This document shows positions 52,368-60,321 of a DNA stretch of 64,000 nucleotides, piece by piece; positions within the stretch are counted from its first letter, which is position 1, and the number at the start of each line of letters is the position of its first letter. Source of the DNA: CAZLPZ01 sp964607245 (GTDB taxonomy: Bacteria > Pseudomonadota > Alphaproteobacteria > Micavibrionales > Micavibrionaceae); NCBI GenBank assembly GCA_964607245.1, contig CAZSIB010000007.1, positions 8,999 through 72,998 on the forward strand, in the 5' to 3' direction. Below the pieces are notes generated by a model, which saw only the letters and a list, made by a program, of their open reading frames with translations, had not been told where the DNA came from and made no database searches. The translations under genes and the position numbers were made by a program.

Positions 52368-53120
52368 TTACGCCGCAAGGCTTTCCAGGATGTCATCGCT
52401 GATCTGTGCATTGGTCGTAACGACCTGAACATCATCATTATCCTCAAGCGCGTCAATCAAATCCAAAAGGGCCTGAGCTTGGGTCGTGTCGGTCACATCG
52501 ATCTGCATATTGGGGCGCCAAACGAGAGCGGCCTTGTCCGCGTCACCATAGGCACGAAACAACGCATCACGTACGGCCGCGAAATCATCGGGTTTGCAAA
52601 TAATTTCATGCACATCGTCTTGCGATTCAACATTATCCGCACCGGCACCGGCGGCGGCGTCAAACATCGCGTCATCACTGGCCTTTGCGCGGGGATAAAC
52701 AATCAATCCCACCCGGTCGAACAAATACGCAACCGAACCGCTTTCCCCCATATTCCCGCCGCGCTTGTTAAAAATCATGCGCACATCGTTCGCGGTGCGG
52801 GTGCGGTTATCGGTCAGGCAATCGACAATGATCGAAACGCCGCCAGGGCCAAAGCCTTCGTACCGTGTTTCTTCATAAATTGCGGTATCGCCAACCCCCA
52901 GCGCGCTGTCGATTGCCTTTTTAATACGCTCGGACGGCATGTTATTCGCGCGGGCGTCAATCAAAGCGGCGCGCAAACGGGGATTAAAATCTGGATTTCC
53001 ACCCCCAAGCTTGGCGGCCACCATAATTTCGCGCCCCAGCTTTGTAAAAATCTTGGCCCGCTTGGCATCTTGCCGCCCTTTGCGGTGCATAATGTTTTTA
53101 AATTGCGAATGCCCGGCCAT
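52368..53120 (-). CDS. YebC/PmpR family protein
   Basis: A 250-residue protein of the YebC family, proposed as transcriptional regulators and, for some members, as helpers of ribosomes stalled at proline stretches. It begins with MAGHSQFKNIMHRKGRQD and has KLGREIMVAAKLGGGNPDFNPRL, the MPSERIKKAIDSALG block and YEGFGPGGVSIIVDCLTDN. It is usually next to ruvC, but no ruv genes are present here. 91 bases upstream of sucA on the same strand, and probably transcribed with the two paralogous genes before it or from its own promoter. Confidence 0.93.
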   Translation of the reverse strand: MAGHSQFKNIMHRKGRQDAKRAKIFTKLGREIMVAAKLGGGNPDFNPRLRAALIDARANNMPSERIKKAIDSALGVGDTAIYEETRYEGFGPGGVSIIVDCLTDNRTRTANDVRMIFNKRGGNMGESGSVAYLFDRVGLIVYPRAKASDDAMFDAAAGAGADNVESQDDVHEIICKPDDFAAVRDALFRAYGDADKAALVWRPNMQIDVTDTTQAQALLDLIDALEDNDDVQVVTTNAQISDDILESLAA

Positions 53121-53174
53121 GTGCCTTGCTCCTTCTTTTCTGTCGATTGAACGACTCGCGCGTCCCCGTGGGGG

Positions 53175-53723
53175 TCAAGCAGCGGAGTCAAGGATCGATG
53201 AACGAAGTCCCATGGCTGCCGCCATTTGTTTTAACGCGCGGTATTCAATCACCGAAATGCGTTCATCCGGTGTTGCCGTTCTGATCCCACCCATCAAAAT
53301 ACCAATCAAGCGTTTGAAGGGTGAGGTTTTGCGCACATTCTCCACTTCGCTAAAAGCCATCGCAACCGCAAGGCCGATATCCAGCAGATTATGCTTGAAC
53401 GTGTTCAAGTCGCGATCCGATATCCGATCTTTTAACAACCGCGCCGCACGCCCGCATTCATCAGGCACGGCGTCCAATTTGTCAAGCCAATGTGACCATT
53501 CGGCGCGCGCGGCAACCGTTTTTTCCATGAGCCGCTGCACAAATTCTGATTTTAAATAATCTTCGGCATAGGCCGTCACCATCGTATTGATCGCGGTGCG
53601 TTCGGATTCGGCCGCATCATCGCCGCCGGTGGCATCCACTTGGGAAATCCAAAACCCCACCCGCACCGGCAACCGGACGAGCAAGGCCAACTCTTTGGCC
53701 GGAATATCATCAAATAATGCCAT
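53175..53723 (-). CDS. Hypothetical protein, paralogue of the gene at 53788
   Basis: A 182-residue soluble protein, predicted nearly all helical. The N-terminal block LPVRVGFWISQVDATGGDDAAESE matches LPYRVGLWMSALEPQGGDVADEAE in the adjacent gene. A second shared block is ARAEWSHWLDKLDAVPDECGRAARLLKDRI against the counterpart WPAWSRDLDQVPSECRRSVRLLTRLI. I know no family name. It lies 64 bases downstream of its paralogue and 54 bases upstream of yebC on the same strand. Confidence 0.75.
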   Translation of the reverse strand: MALFDDIPAKELALLVRLPVRVGFWISQVDATGGDDAAESERTAINTMVTAYAEDYLKSEFVQRLMEKTVAARAEWSHWLDKLDAVPDECGRAARLLKDRISDRDLNTFKHNLLDIGLAVAMAFSEVENVRKTSPFKRLIGILMGGIRTATPDERISVIEYRALKQMAAAMGLRSSILDSAA

Positions 53724-53787
53724 ACGCGGAAGCCCTTAAAAGGATAACATACAGAGGGACACGTTTTCGAATCCCGTCCTGCTTATT

Positions 53788-54351
53788 CTAATCGATCCGG
53801 GCATCGGCGGCCAGTCCCAGATGGTCGGCAAGTTCAAGTAACGCCCCGGCCTCAAGGCCCGAGACACGTTCAATCAAATCTGGGCCGGGTTTTGATTTGG
53901 ATAAAATCTCGGTGACAGCGGCAGGGACGGCCCCCATATTCGACCGGATCAAGTTAATTCCGTCATGCGCCTCGCCAAAGGCGCGGGCGACAGCAACCGC
54001 AATTTGCAATAAAGACGCCCTTAATTGATCCACATCTTCGGGGGGGATCAGACGGGTCAGCAAGCGTACACTGCGGCGACATTCACTCGGCACCTGGTCC
54101 AAATCACGCGACCAGGCGGGCCAATCATCCCGGCGCGCGATGGTCTGGCGGCAAATATACCCTGCAAATTCCTGGGGATTGGCCCGGGCAATAAATTCGA
54201 TCATCCCAATCATGGCCGCAACTTCGGCCTCATCCGCCACGTCGCCACCTTGGGGTTCAAGCGCGGACATCCATAATCCCACGCGGTAGGGCAGCGCGTG
54301 GATCATGCCCTTTTCGTCCTCGCTTAAACGGTCAAAGTTTTCAATCATCAT
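53788..54351 (-). CDS. Hypothetical protein, paralogue of the gene at 53175
   Basis: A 187-residue, helix-rich soluble protein without signal peptide. It shares with its neighbour the LPxRVGxWxS start, the GGDxADExE acidic segment, the WxxxLDxVPxECxRxxRLL core and an AVAxAFxE stretch. The C-terminus (GLEAGALLELADHLGLAADARID) diverges. GGAGG sits just before the ATG pair. Divergent from the unknown gene at 54508. Function unknown; conserved Trp, Cys and the GGD turn are candidate functional positions. Confidence 0.75.
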   Translation of the reverse strand: MMIENFDRLSEDEKGMIHALPYRVGLWMSALEPQGGDVADEAEVAAMIGMIEFIARANPQEFAGYICRQTIARRDDWPAWSRDLDQVPSECRRSVRLLTRLIPPEDVDQLRASLLQIAVAVARAFGEAHDGINLIRSNMGAVPAAVTEILSKSKPGPDLIERVSGLEAGALLELADHLGLAADARID

Positions 54352-54437
54352 GCCTCCAGTTTAGGGAAAAATGATAAATAAACCGTAAGCTGTTGATTTA
54401 CATAAATATTTTTTCAGTAATCCAAGCACCTATTTTA

Positions 54438-54468
54438 TTGACAGAAAACCTAATTTATTCCATATTAT
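54438..54468 (+). promoter_or_regulatory. Candidate promoter of the unknown gene/protease pair
   Basis: TTGACA at 54438-54443 is followed by TATTAT at 54463-54468 with a long 19-base spacer (CATATT at 17 is the alternative). The 70 bases around it are strongly AT-rich. The ATG at 54508 follows with ACAGGAGG as ribosome site. Confidence 0.5.
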
Positions 54469-54507
54469 CGCCCACGCCAGAACTTAAATTTGAAACAGGA
54501 GGACATC

Positions 54508-55371
54508 ATGTCTCAAGATAACCCCACGGAACCCTTATCTCCAGCAGAGGCGCACGCAAAAGACCATCTCACGTCATTGATTGAGCGCCTAAAAGAGGTT
54601 GATCAGCGAGGTCTAGATGATGAAGAAAAAATAAAACGTATTCAACGTATTAGAACTTTTGTTGAACGGCATGATTTCCTCTATCCTCAGGCAATCAAAG
54701 GTTTTATCAGGTTAATGAAGAATGCGCAAAAGATCGGATACTGGGGATATGCAGATGAGTATGCCGATGACGTTGCGGCTTTTGCAAGAAAGAATCCTGC
54801 CGCCGCGCCGCTGGGTATGACAGCTCTAATCTCATTCATGCGTGCTAGTCAGAAAAGGGAATTTTTTGGCTATATGAATTACCGAGTTCAAGACATACGC
54901 GACCTGGCCGCCAAGCAACCGGGTGCCGTTCACCAAGTTTTACAAGACAAAGGCATCGGAATAACTGTCGTTACACCTGATAAAAACGGCGACGGTTTCC
55001 AATACAGGTTCGGCGTCATCACACAACAAAAACGAGAACCTGTTTATGCTGCCGGATGCCGTGTTAACTGGCTAAGCCTTTTATTCCTGGAACATGGTGT
55101 TGGTCGAGGGGCCGTTCGGGAAATGGCGTATGCCGATCGTTTGGTGGCCTTGCGTGCCTTGGCCCCGCGCGTTCCAGCGGTGGCGACGGATCTTGAGGCG
55201 CTTGAGAATTATGATCTACGGGGATCAGAGCGCCTGAAAGATATTTTTGCCCTTGCCAATGAGATGGACCCCTCGCGCATAATGGACATTACCCACCGCA
55301 CAATTCATGTCGGCACGCACCGCGTTGCATCTGGGGCAGCGGCGGCGCCAGCCTTGACGAAAGACGTTTGA
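54508..55371 (+). CDS. Hypothetical protein, upstream partner of a trypsin-like protease
   Basis: A 287-residue protein. The first ~150 residues are helical and charged (SLIERLKEVDQRGL, KIKRIQRIRTFVERHDFLY), with aromatic-rich repeats (KIGYWGYADEYADD, REFFGYMNYRVQD). A beta-rich middle follows (GIGITVVTPDKNGDGFQYRFGVIT), then a more GC-rich helical C-terminus. No signal peptide and no recognised family. GC content rises after about 55100, which may reflect a composite origin. Its stop is 2 bases from the protease ATG, so the two are surely co-translated. Confidence 0.75.
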   Translation: MSQDNPTEPLSPAEAHAKDHLTSLIERLKEVDQRGLDDEEKIKRIQRIRTFVERHDFLYPQAIKGFIRLMKNAQKIGYWGYADEYADDVAAFARKNPAAAPLGMTALISFMRASQKREFFGYMNYRVQDIRDLAAKQPGAVHQVLQDKGIGITVVTPDKNGDGFQYRFGVITQQKREPVYAAGCRVNWLSLLFLEHGVGRGAVREMAYADRLVALRALAPRVPAVATDLEALENYDLRGSERLKDIFALANEMDPSRIMDITHRTIHVGTHRVASGAAAAPALTKDV

Positions 55372-55373
55372 TC

Positions 55374-56084
55374 ATGACAAATGGGCAGAACAATCCCTCC
55401 GCCCTGTGCCATGTTCTTGCGACGGCCTCGCGCGGTCCGAAAAAAGGGGATTGGGAGAGTATTGGTGCATTTTTGGCGCAAGACCTTGTTTTGACCACCT
55501 GTCATTCTGTGCGTCATATGAACCAAATAACAATCCGAACAGCGGATGGGCAATCATCACATATTCGTTTTCTTAACCCCGTGGCCTCGGATCCATCCTT
55601 GGATGTCGCCATCATCAAATTGATGCGGCCCGTCGAGACAGATGTTTTGTCCATTCCGCGGACTCCCTCATCACCTGCACGTGGTCTGTTGCGGACAATT
55701 TTTCGTGGTGCGGTCACGTCACACAGGATTAATTTTAGTGCGGCGGAACCTTTGGCCATTATTCGGGCCATAACAAAGGGAAAAAATGGGGTGGGGTCAT
55801 CTGGTGCAGACCATCAAACATTTACCGCAGGGATACCCGTTATTCCCGGATATTCCGGTTCTCCGCTTTTGGCGGAGGATGGCAAGACCGTGCTTTCTGT
55901 TGTGACAAGGCATACGCCTGTCGATCAGATCGCGGCGCACAGGGTTATTGCCACACTTCAGGAGATATCCGGCATCTCTCTTGAGGAGGCTTTGCCAATT
56001 ATCCCGTTCGATGGGGCAGCTTTGGTACCCTTTTATTCCTTTATACGCAACGCTGCGCAAGAGTTAAAAATTCCCGGCATTTAG
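55374..56084 (+). CDS. Trypsin-like serine protease (S1-type fold), no signal peptide
   Basis: A 236-residue chymotrypsin-fold protein. The triad can be placed as His44 (VLTTCHSV, in place of the usual TAAHC), Asp77 (SLDVAIIKL) and Ser161 (PGYSGSPLL, the GxSGxP oxyanion motif). TVLSVVTRHTP after the serine fits the last barrel strands. No signal peptide or membrane anchor and no PDZ domain are seen, so it may act in the cytoplasm or be exported by an unusual route. The ATG at 55374 is chosen over a TTG at 55368. It is paired with the unknown gene upstream. Confidence 0.82.
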   Translation: MTNGQNNPSALCHVLATASRGPKKGDWESIGAFLAQDLVLTTCHSVRHMNQITIRTADGQSSHIRFLNPVASDPSLDVAIIKLMRPVETDVLSIPRTPSSPARGLLRTIFRGAVTSHRINFSAAEPLAIIRAITKGKNGVGSSGADHQTFTAGIPVIPGYSGSPLLAEDGKTVLSVVTRHTPVDQIAAHRVIATLQEISGISLEEALPIIPFDGAALVPFYSFIRNAAQELKIPGI

Positions 56085-56107
56085 AAAATAATAAAAAGCC
56101 TGTTTGA

Positions 56108-58468
56108 TCAGACCGATTTCAAACTTTTCCGCCGTTGTTCAACGCCCGAGGTATAGGGCTTGTCCTTGGGTTCGTCGTGGATTTGGGCGGCGACAACGGC
56201 AAGTGCCGTAGCGTTCGAAATTCCAAGCGGGGAGGCGGTATAGGTCATGATGATCGCGGGTTGCGCAACCCCCAACAAAATTGGCCCGACCGTGATGCCG
56301 TCGCCCAAAATCTTGATCATATTGTACGAGATATTGGCTGCGTCCATATCGGGCATGACCAAAAGATTGGCAGCACCTTTTAACGTCGTGCCGGGCATGT
56401 TGATTTTGCGCACCTCTTCGGATAGGGCGGCGTCTGCGTGCATTTCGCCGTCAATTTCCAGGTTGGGGTCGCGGGCGCGGATATCGTGATAGGCCGCGCG
56501 CATTTTGAGCGCCGCGTCATCGTGGTGCGTGCCAAAGTTTGAATGCGAAATCATCGCGACCTTGGGCGTCAAGCCAAACCGGCGAATTTCATCGGCGGCC
56601 AGTAACGTGACTTCAGAAATTTGTGCAATGGATGGGTTCGGGTTCACATGCGTATCGGTGATAAAGAATGTGCCTTTTTGCATGACGACGCACGAGAGGG
56701 CCGCGCCCGTTTCGACCCCGGGCCGAAGGCCGATGATATCGGTGATATCTTTATAATGGTTCATAAATTGTCCGACCGTCCCACAGATCAGGCCATCGGC
56801 ATCGCCCTTGCGGACTAACAGTGCGCCAATCGCGGTGGTGTTGGTGTGCATGGTTTGGCGGGCAAGCGCAGGAGAGACCCCTGAACGCGCCATGATTTCA
56901 TGGTAACTTTGCCAGAAATCGCGGTAGCGCGGATCGTTTTCCGGGTCTACCAGATCCACATCTTGGCCCAGGCGAATGCGCAAATTCAGGCGTTCGATAC
57001 GCGTTTCAACAACATGTTTCCGCCCAATCAAGATTGGACGGGCGAGGCCTTCATCAACGACGATTTGGGCGCCACGCAAGACGCGCTCTTCCTCGCCCTC
57101 GGCATAGACGATTTTCTTCGGTGCCGCCTGGGCGCGTGCAATGATGGGCCGCATCAAGAACGATGTGCGCACGTTAAATTGCCGCAAGCGCGCACGATAC
57201 GCATCCCAATCGGTGATGGGGCGCGTCGCAACGCCCGTTTCCATGGCGGTACGGGCGACGGCCATGGGGATATCCACAATCAAGCGCGGGTCAAACGGTT
57301 TGGGAATCAAATACCCCGGCCCAAAGACCAGATGTTCATCGGGATAGATGCTGGCGACTTCGGCGGGCACATCCTGACGCGTCAGATCCGCAAGCGCACG
57401 CACGCACGCGAGTTTCATTTCTTCGTTAATGGCGGTTGCCCCAACATCCAGCGCTCCGCGGAATAAGAAGGGGAAGCACAAAACGTTATTCACCTGGTTC
57501 GGGTAATCGGACCGCCCGGTACACACCAACGCGTCGGGGCGTACAGCAGTCGCTTCATGTGGCAGGATTTCAGGTGTCGGGTTCGCAAGCGCCAGGATCA
57601 AGGGATCCTTGGCCATTTTTTTGACCATATCGGGTTTAAGGGCCCGCGCCGCCGAGAGGCCCAGAAAAATGTTCGCGCCGTCGATCGCGTCGTTCAGATC
57701 CCGCGCCTTGGTATCGGCGGCATATTTTTCTTTCTCGCTGTCCATATTTTGGTTGCGACCCTTGTAGATCACACCCTCACGGTCACAGACAATGATATTT
57801 TTCTTTGGCAATCCCGCTTCGACCAGCAGGTTGAGGCACGCAATGGCCGCCGCGCCCGCGCCGGACGCGACTAATTTAATATCACTCCACTTTCGGCCGG
57901 AATATTGAATCCAATTACTAATGGCTGCTGTCACAATAATCGCGGTGCCGTGTTGATCATCATGAAAGACCGGAATTTTCATGCGGTCGCGTAGGCGACG
58001 TTCTACCTCGAAACATTCGGGCGCCTTGATATCTTCCAGGTTAATGCCGCCGAAACTGGGCTCTAACCGCGCGATGGTTTCAACCAGCATATCCACATCG
58101 GTTTCATCGATTTCAATATCAATTGCATCGATATCGGCGAATTTTTTAAACAAAACGGCCTTGCCTTCCATCACCGGCTTGGACGCGAGGGCACCAATTG
58201 CGCCCAACCCGAGCACCGCCGTGCCGTTGGAAATGACGGCGACGACATTCCCGCGTGATGTGTAATCATAGGCCTTGGCTGGATCGGCGGCGATTTCTTC
58301 GCACGGAATCGCGACACCGGGGGAATAGGCGAGCGATAAATCCCGCTGGGTCGCCATGGGCTTGGTTGCGGAAATGGCGATTTTGCCGGGGCGGGGGTGT
58401 TGGTGATAATCGAGCGCAGCGTCCCGCATGGGGTCTTTGGCATTCGTATCAATGGGCGCATCGGTCAT
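56108..58468 (-). CDS. maeB: NADP-dependent malic enzyme with phosphotransacetylase-like domain
   Basis: Oxidatively decarboxylates malate to pyruvate. The 786-residue MaeB-type protein has an N-terminal malic domain (LAYSPGVAIPCEEIAADP, NGTAVLGLGAIGALASKPVMEGKAVLFK, FHDDQHGTAII) and the NAD(P)-binding VASGAGAAAIACLNLLV. A C-terminal phosphate acetyl/butyryltransferase-like domain follows (from about residue 445, with KIVYAEGEEERVLRGAQIV). The latter usually serves allosteric control by acetyl-CoA rather than catalysis. The ATG at 58468 is favoured over a TTG at 58504. REP-like elements lie just upstream. Confidence 0.95.
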   Translation of the reverse strand: MTDAPIDTNAKDPMRDAALDYHQHPRPGKIAISATKPMATQRDLSLAYSPGVAIPCEEIAADPAKAYDYTSRGNVVAVISNGTAVLGLGAIGALASKPVMEGKAVLFKKFADIDAIDIEIDETDVDMLVETIARLEPSFGGINLEDIKAPECFEVERRLRDRMKIPVFHDDQHGTAIIVTAAISNWIQYSGRKWSDIKLVASGAGAAAIACLNLLVEAGLPKKNIIVCDREGVIYKGRNQNMDSEKEKYAADTKARDLNDAIDGANIFLGLSAARALKPDMVKKMAKDPLILALANPTPEILPHEATAVRPDALVCTGRSDYPNQVNNVLCFPFLFRGALDVGATAINEEMKLACVRALADLTRQDVPAEVASIYPDEHLVFGPGYLIPKPFDPRLIVDIPMAVARTAMETGVATRPITDWDAYRARLRQFNVRTSFLMRPIIARAQAAPKKIVYAEGEEERVLRGAQIVVDEGLARPILIGRKHVVETRIERLNLRIRLGQDVDLVDPENDPRYRDFWQSYHEIMARSGVSPALARQTMHTNTTAIGALLVRKGDADGLICGTVGQFMNHYKDITDIIGLRPGVETGAALSCVVMQKGTFFITDTHVNPNPSIAQISEVTLLAADEIRRFGLTPKVAMISHSNFGTHHDDAALKMRAAYHDIRARDPNLEIDGEMHADAALSEEVRKINMPGTTLKGAANLLVMPDMDAANISYNMIKILGDGITVGPILLGVAQPAIIMTYTASPLGISNATALAVVAAQIHDEPKDKPYTSGVEQRRKSLKSV

Positions 58469-58532
58469 GGCGGAGGGGCTTTCGAGTAAATATGGTGGTT
58501 TCAAATAAGACGTGTCTACTTTGGGGGCCTCT

Positions 58533-58624
58533 CCCTCCCCCTTTGCGGGGGAGGGTCGGGGTGGGGGAGAATCCCTTTAAACTTTTATCCCCCATCCTAA
58601 CCTTCCCCCTTAGAGGGGGAAGGG
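58533..58624. repeat. Inverted pair of REP-like elements (BIME-like)
   Basis: The first element (58533-58568) is a perfect hairpin CCCTCCCCC / GGGGGAGGG with loop TTTGC, followed by GTCGGGGTGGGGGA. The second (58588-58624) is its inverted relative, TCCCCCATCCTAACC then CCTTCCCCC / GGGGGAAGG with loop TTAGA. The two outer arms can pair with each other, making a larger cruciform. The same family occurs once at 43237. It lies in the 5' region of maeB. Confidence 0.75.
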
Positions 58625-58776
58625 ATTTCTTTCAAGTGGCTTGTTTCTTTCCAAATTGGAATTTTTTCTTAGAATAGTAAGGAAAAAAATAGTTCAGAAT
58701 TGTATGGCGAGGAATGGGCTAAAACTCAAGCCTATCGAATGATGCAGTGCGTAAGGGGGGATGTATCTATAAAGAA

Positions 58777-58861
58777 TGGTGCGGTCGAGAAGACTCGAAC
58801 TTCCACGGGTTGCCCCACAGCGACCTCAACGCTGCGCGTCTACCAGTTCCGCCACGACCGC
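58777..58861 (-). tRNA. tRNA-Leu (anticodon GAG)
   Basis: The minus strand begins GCGGTCGTGGCGGAACTGG and ends with a T-arm GGAAGTTCGAGTCTTC, the matching acceptor CGACCGC, A and an encoded CCA. The anticodon stem CAGCG/CGCTG holds loop TTGAGGT, giving GAG, which reads CUC and CUU. The long variable arm (TGGGGCAACCC) and the D-loop GGTAGACGC are typical of leucine tRNAs. Confidence 0.96.
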
Positions 58862-58879
58862 ACACTTTTCCTTTTGTCT

Positions 58880-58910
58880 GCGCCCTTTTTAAGAAAATTC
58901 GAAAGGGCGC
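58880..58910. other. Inverted repeat upstream of tRNA-Leu
   Basis: GCGCCCTTT at 58880-58888 pairs perfectly with AAAGGGCGC at 58902-58910 around a 13-base loop. It lies 19 bases upstream of the tRNA 5' end on the tRNA strand. There is no thymine run after it on either strand. It may be an operator or part of the promoter region. Confidence 0.4.
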
Positions 58911-59072
58911 GCAAGCGTTATACAATCTGCACCGGAGCAAAATCAAGGGGTTAAGCAGATAAATCCTTTATTTATTATTTTATTAGCATAATATAATTTC
59001 TGCTCAAGACACAAGGTGGGGATTCCCCTGCCGTTTTATCAACCATGCGGATCTAAACCAAAGGGGATATCC

Positions 59073-59699
59073 ATGACCAAAAGAATTGCAAGTTTATTGA
59101 AAACTGTGGCTGTGACGGCGGTGTTGGCGGGGGGCACCGCCTTTTCAGTACAAGCGGAAGAGGGAGGAAGCGTATCGCACAGGGGGGCTTTGCCGCCTGA
59201 ACTCCGCCATGAAATAACGCAAGAGCATAAAGAGGCGATCAAAGAACACCGTGAAAGGGTGAGGGCGCGTATTGAAGAACGTGCAGATCGTCGCGAGGAT
59301 GTCCGGGATCACCGTGAAAATGTCGCGGATCGTGTTGAAAACCGCCACGATCGCCGTGAAGATCGTCGTGACATCAAAGAAGATATGCGTGATCACCGCG
59401 AAGACGTGCGTGATGCGCGTGAAGATGTTTGGGATGCGAAGCACGATGGTGGCCGTAGAGATAAACGAGAAGATATCCGCGATGCCCGAGAGGATGGCCG
59501 TGATCTGCGAGAAGATCGTCTAGATCATCGTGAGGATGTTCGGGATCACCGGGAAGATGTCCGGGACCATCAAGAAAATCGCCGTGACCGTGCCGAAAAT
59601 CGACAGGATCGCGAAAATCGTGGCGCGGGCGTACATAAGGGTGGCGGCCATCCGCAAGCTAAAGCATCTGGCGGGAGACGTGGTGGCGGTCGTGGCTAA
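59073..59699 (+). CDS. Secreted Arg/Asp/Glu/His-rich heptad-repeat protein
   Basis: A 208-residue protein with a Sec signal (cleavage probably after VQA, residue 28). Residues about 60-185 are a run of imperfect seven-residue units of the form D-(H/A/L)-R-E-D-x-R, such as DHREDVR, DAREDVW and DLREDRL. Almost no hydrophobic core residues are present, so it would form a solvent-exposed charged helix. The C-terminus is Gly/Lys/His-rich. AAAGGGGAT precedes the ATG. A TATAAT at 58992-58997 could be the -10. A hairpin at 59741 follows. Function unknown; periplasmic or extracellular polyampholyte. Confidence 0.75.
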   Translation: MTKRIASLLKTVAVTAVLAGGTAFSVQAEEGGSVSHRGALPPELRHEITQEHKEAIKEHRERVRARIEERADRREDVRDHRENVADRVENRHDRREDRRDIKEDMRDHREDVRDAREDVWDAKHDGGRRDKREDIRDAREDGRDLREDRLDHREDVRDHREDVRDHQENRRDRAENRQDRENRGAGVHKGGGHPQAKASGGRRGGGRG

Positions 59700-59740
59700 G
59701 CCGCACGTATAATCCAGACAAAAGACATAAATTAATCCTC

Positions 59741-59773
59741 TTACACCTTGCGCCCATTGGGTGCAGGGTGTAA
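59741..59773. terminator. Hairpin after the heptad-repeat gene
   Basis: TTACACC / GGTGTAA extended by TGCGCCC / GGGTGCA gives a stem of about 15 pairs with a 3-base loop, starting 42 bases after the stop. The following TAATAATATTT is AT-rich but not a pure thymine run. A second hairpin (CACGC / GCGTG, about 59792-59814) follows. Probable transcript end. Confidence 0.55.
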
Positions 59774-59855
59774 TAATATTTGCATCTAATTCACGCGCCT
59801 TTTAAAGGGGCGTGCGCCTCATTAACCTTTTACCCCCCCTTTAGGAGATATCGCC

Positions 59856-60227
59856 GTGATGTCCACCCAATTTATTCGTACCCTTGCTGTTGCTGTTATT
59901 TTGACATGTGCGGCCCCCTTTGTTGCCCAGGCGAATATGCCCGGTCAAAACGTTGGGACAGATCCCGTACCGGCGAATGCCAAAGTTTGGGGCACGCCGG
60001 GCCTTCGCGGCGATGCTGTAAAAAAATCGCATTGCGGTTGCGCCAAGATGAAAAAAGACGCAGGTGTGCAGAAATGCAAAAAAGCCTGTGCCAAAGATGC
60101 CAAAAAATGCAAACAAATGTGCAAAAAGCATGGCCCCGCGCACAAGGCGATGAAAGGCAAATGCATGAAGCATAAAGGCGGGTATTCCCACCGTGACGTG
60201 CCCCCGGCGCATCACCGCGCACATTAA
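59856..60227 (+). CDS. Small secreted Cys/Lys/His-rich protein
   Basis: A 123-residue protein with a Sec signal cleaved probably after AQA (about residue 26). The mature part has about eight cysteines in a lysine-rich background (HCGCAKMKKDAG, KCKKACAKDAKKCKQMC, KCMKHKGG) and a histidine-rich end (PPAHHRAH). The spacing suggests metal binding or multiple disulfides. AGGAG stands eight bases before the GTG at 59856; an ATG at 59859 is the alternative. Followed by an intrinsic terminator. No family recognised; the neighbour upstream is also a small secreted low-complexity protein. Confidence 0.72.
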   Translation: MMSTQFIRTLAVAVILTCAAPFVAQANMPGQNVGTDPVPANAKVWGTPGLRGDAVKKSHCGCAKMKKDAGVQKCKKACAKDAKKCKQMCKKHGPAHKAMKGKCMKHKGGYSHRDVPPAHHRAH

Positions 60228-60246
60228 TACACTGATGTGATTTCTA

Positions 60247-60280
60247 AAAACCCCCTCTGACATGAGGGGGTTTTTGTTTG
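60247..60280 (+). terminator. Intrinsic terminator of the Cys/Lys-rich gene
   Basis: ACCCCCTC and GAGGGGGT form an 8-bp stem with a short loop, followed by five thymines and more T-rich sequence, 20 bases after the stop. The adenine run before the stem makes it potentially bidirectional. Confidence 0.88.
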
Positions 60281-60321
60281 TTTTGTGTTTTAAAAATGCG
60301 CTATATTCAGACTCTTCGATC

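Noticed and set aside
52479..53150. Open frame of 223 codons on the plus strand
   Set aside because: Lies antisense to yebC, which has full family similarity. The antisense product has no recognisable pattern.
56900..57466. Open frame of 188 codons on the plus strand
   Set aside because: Antisense to the malic enzyme gene; a codon-bias shadow.
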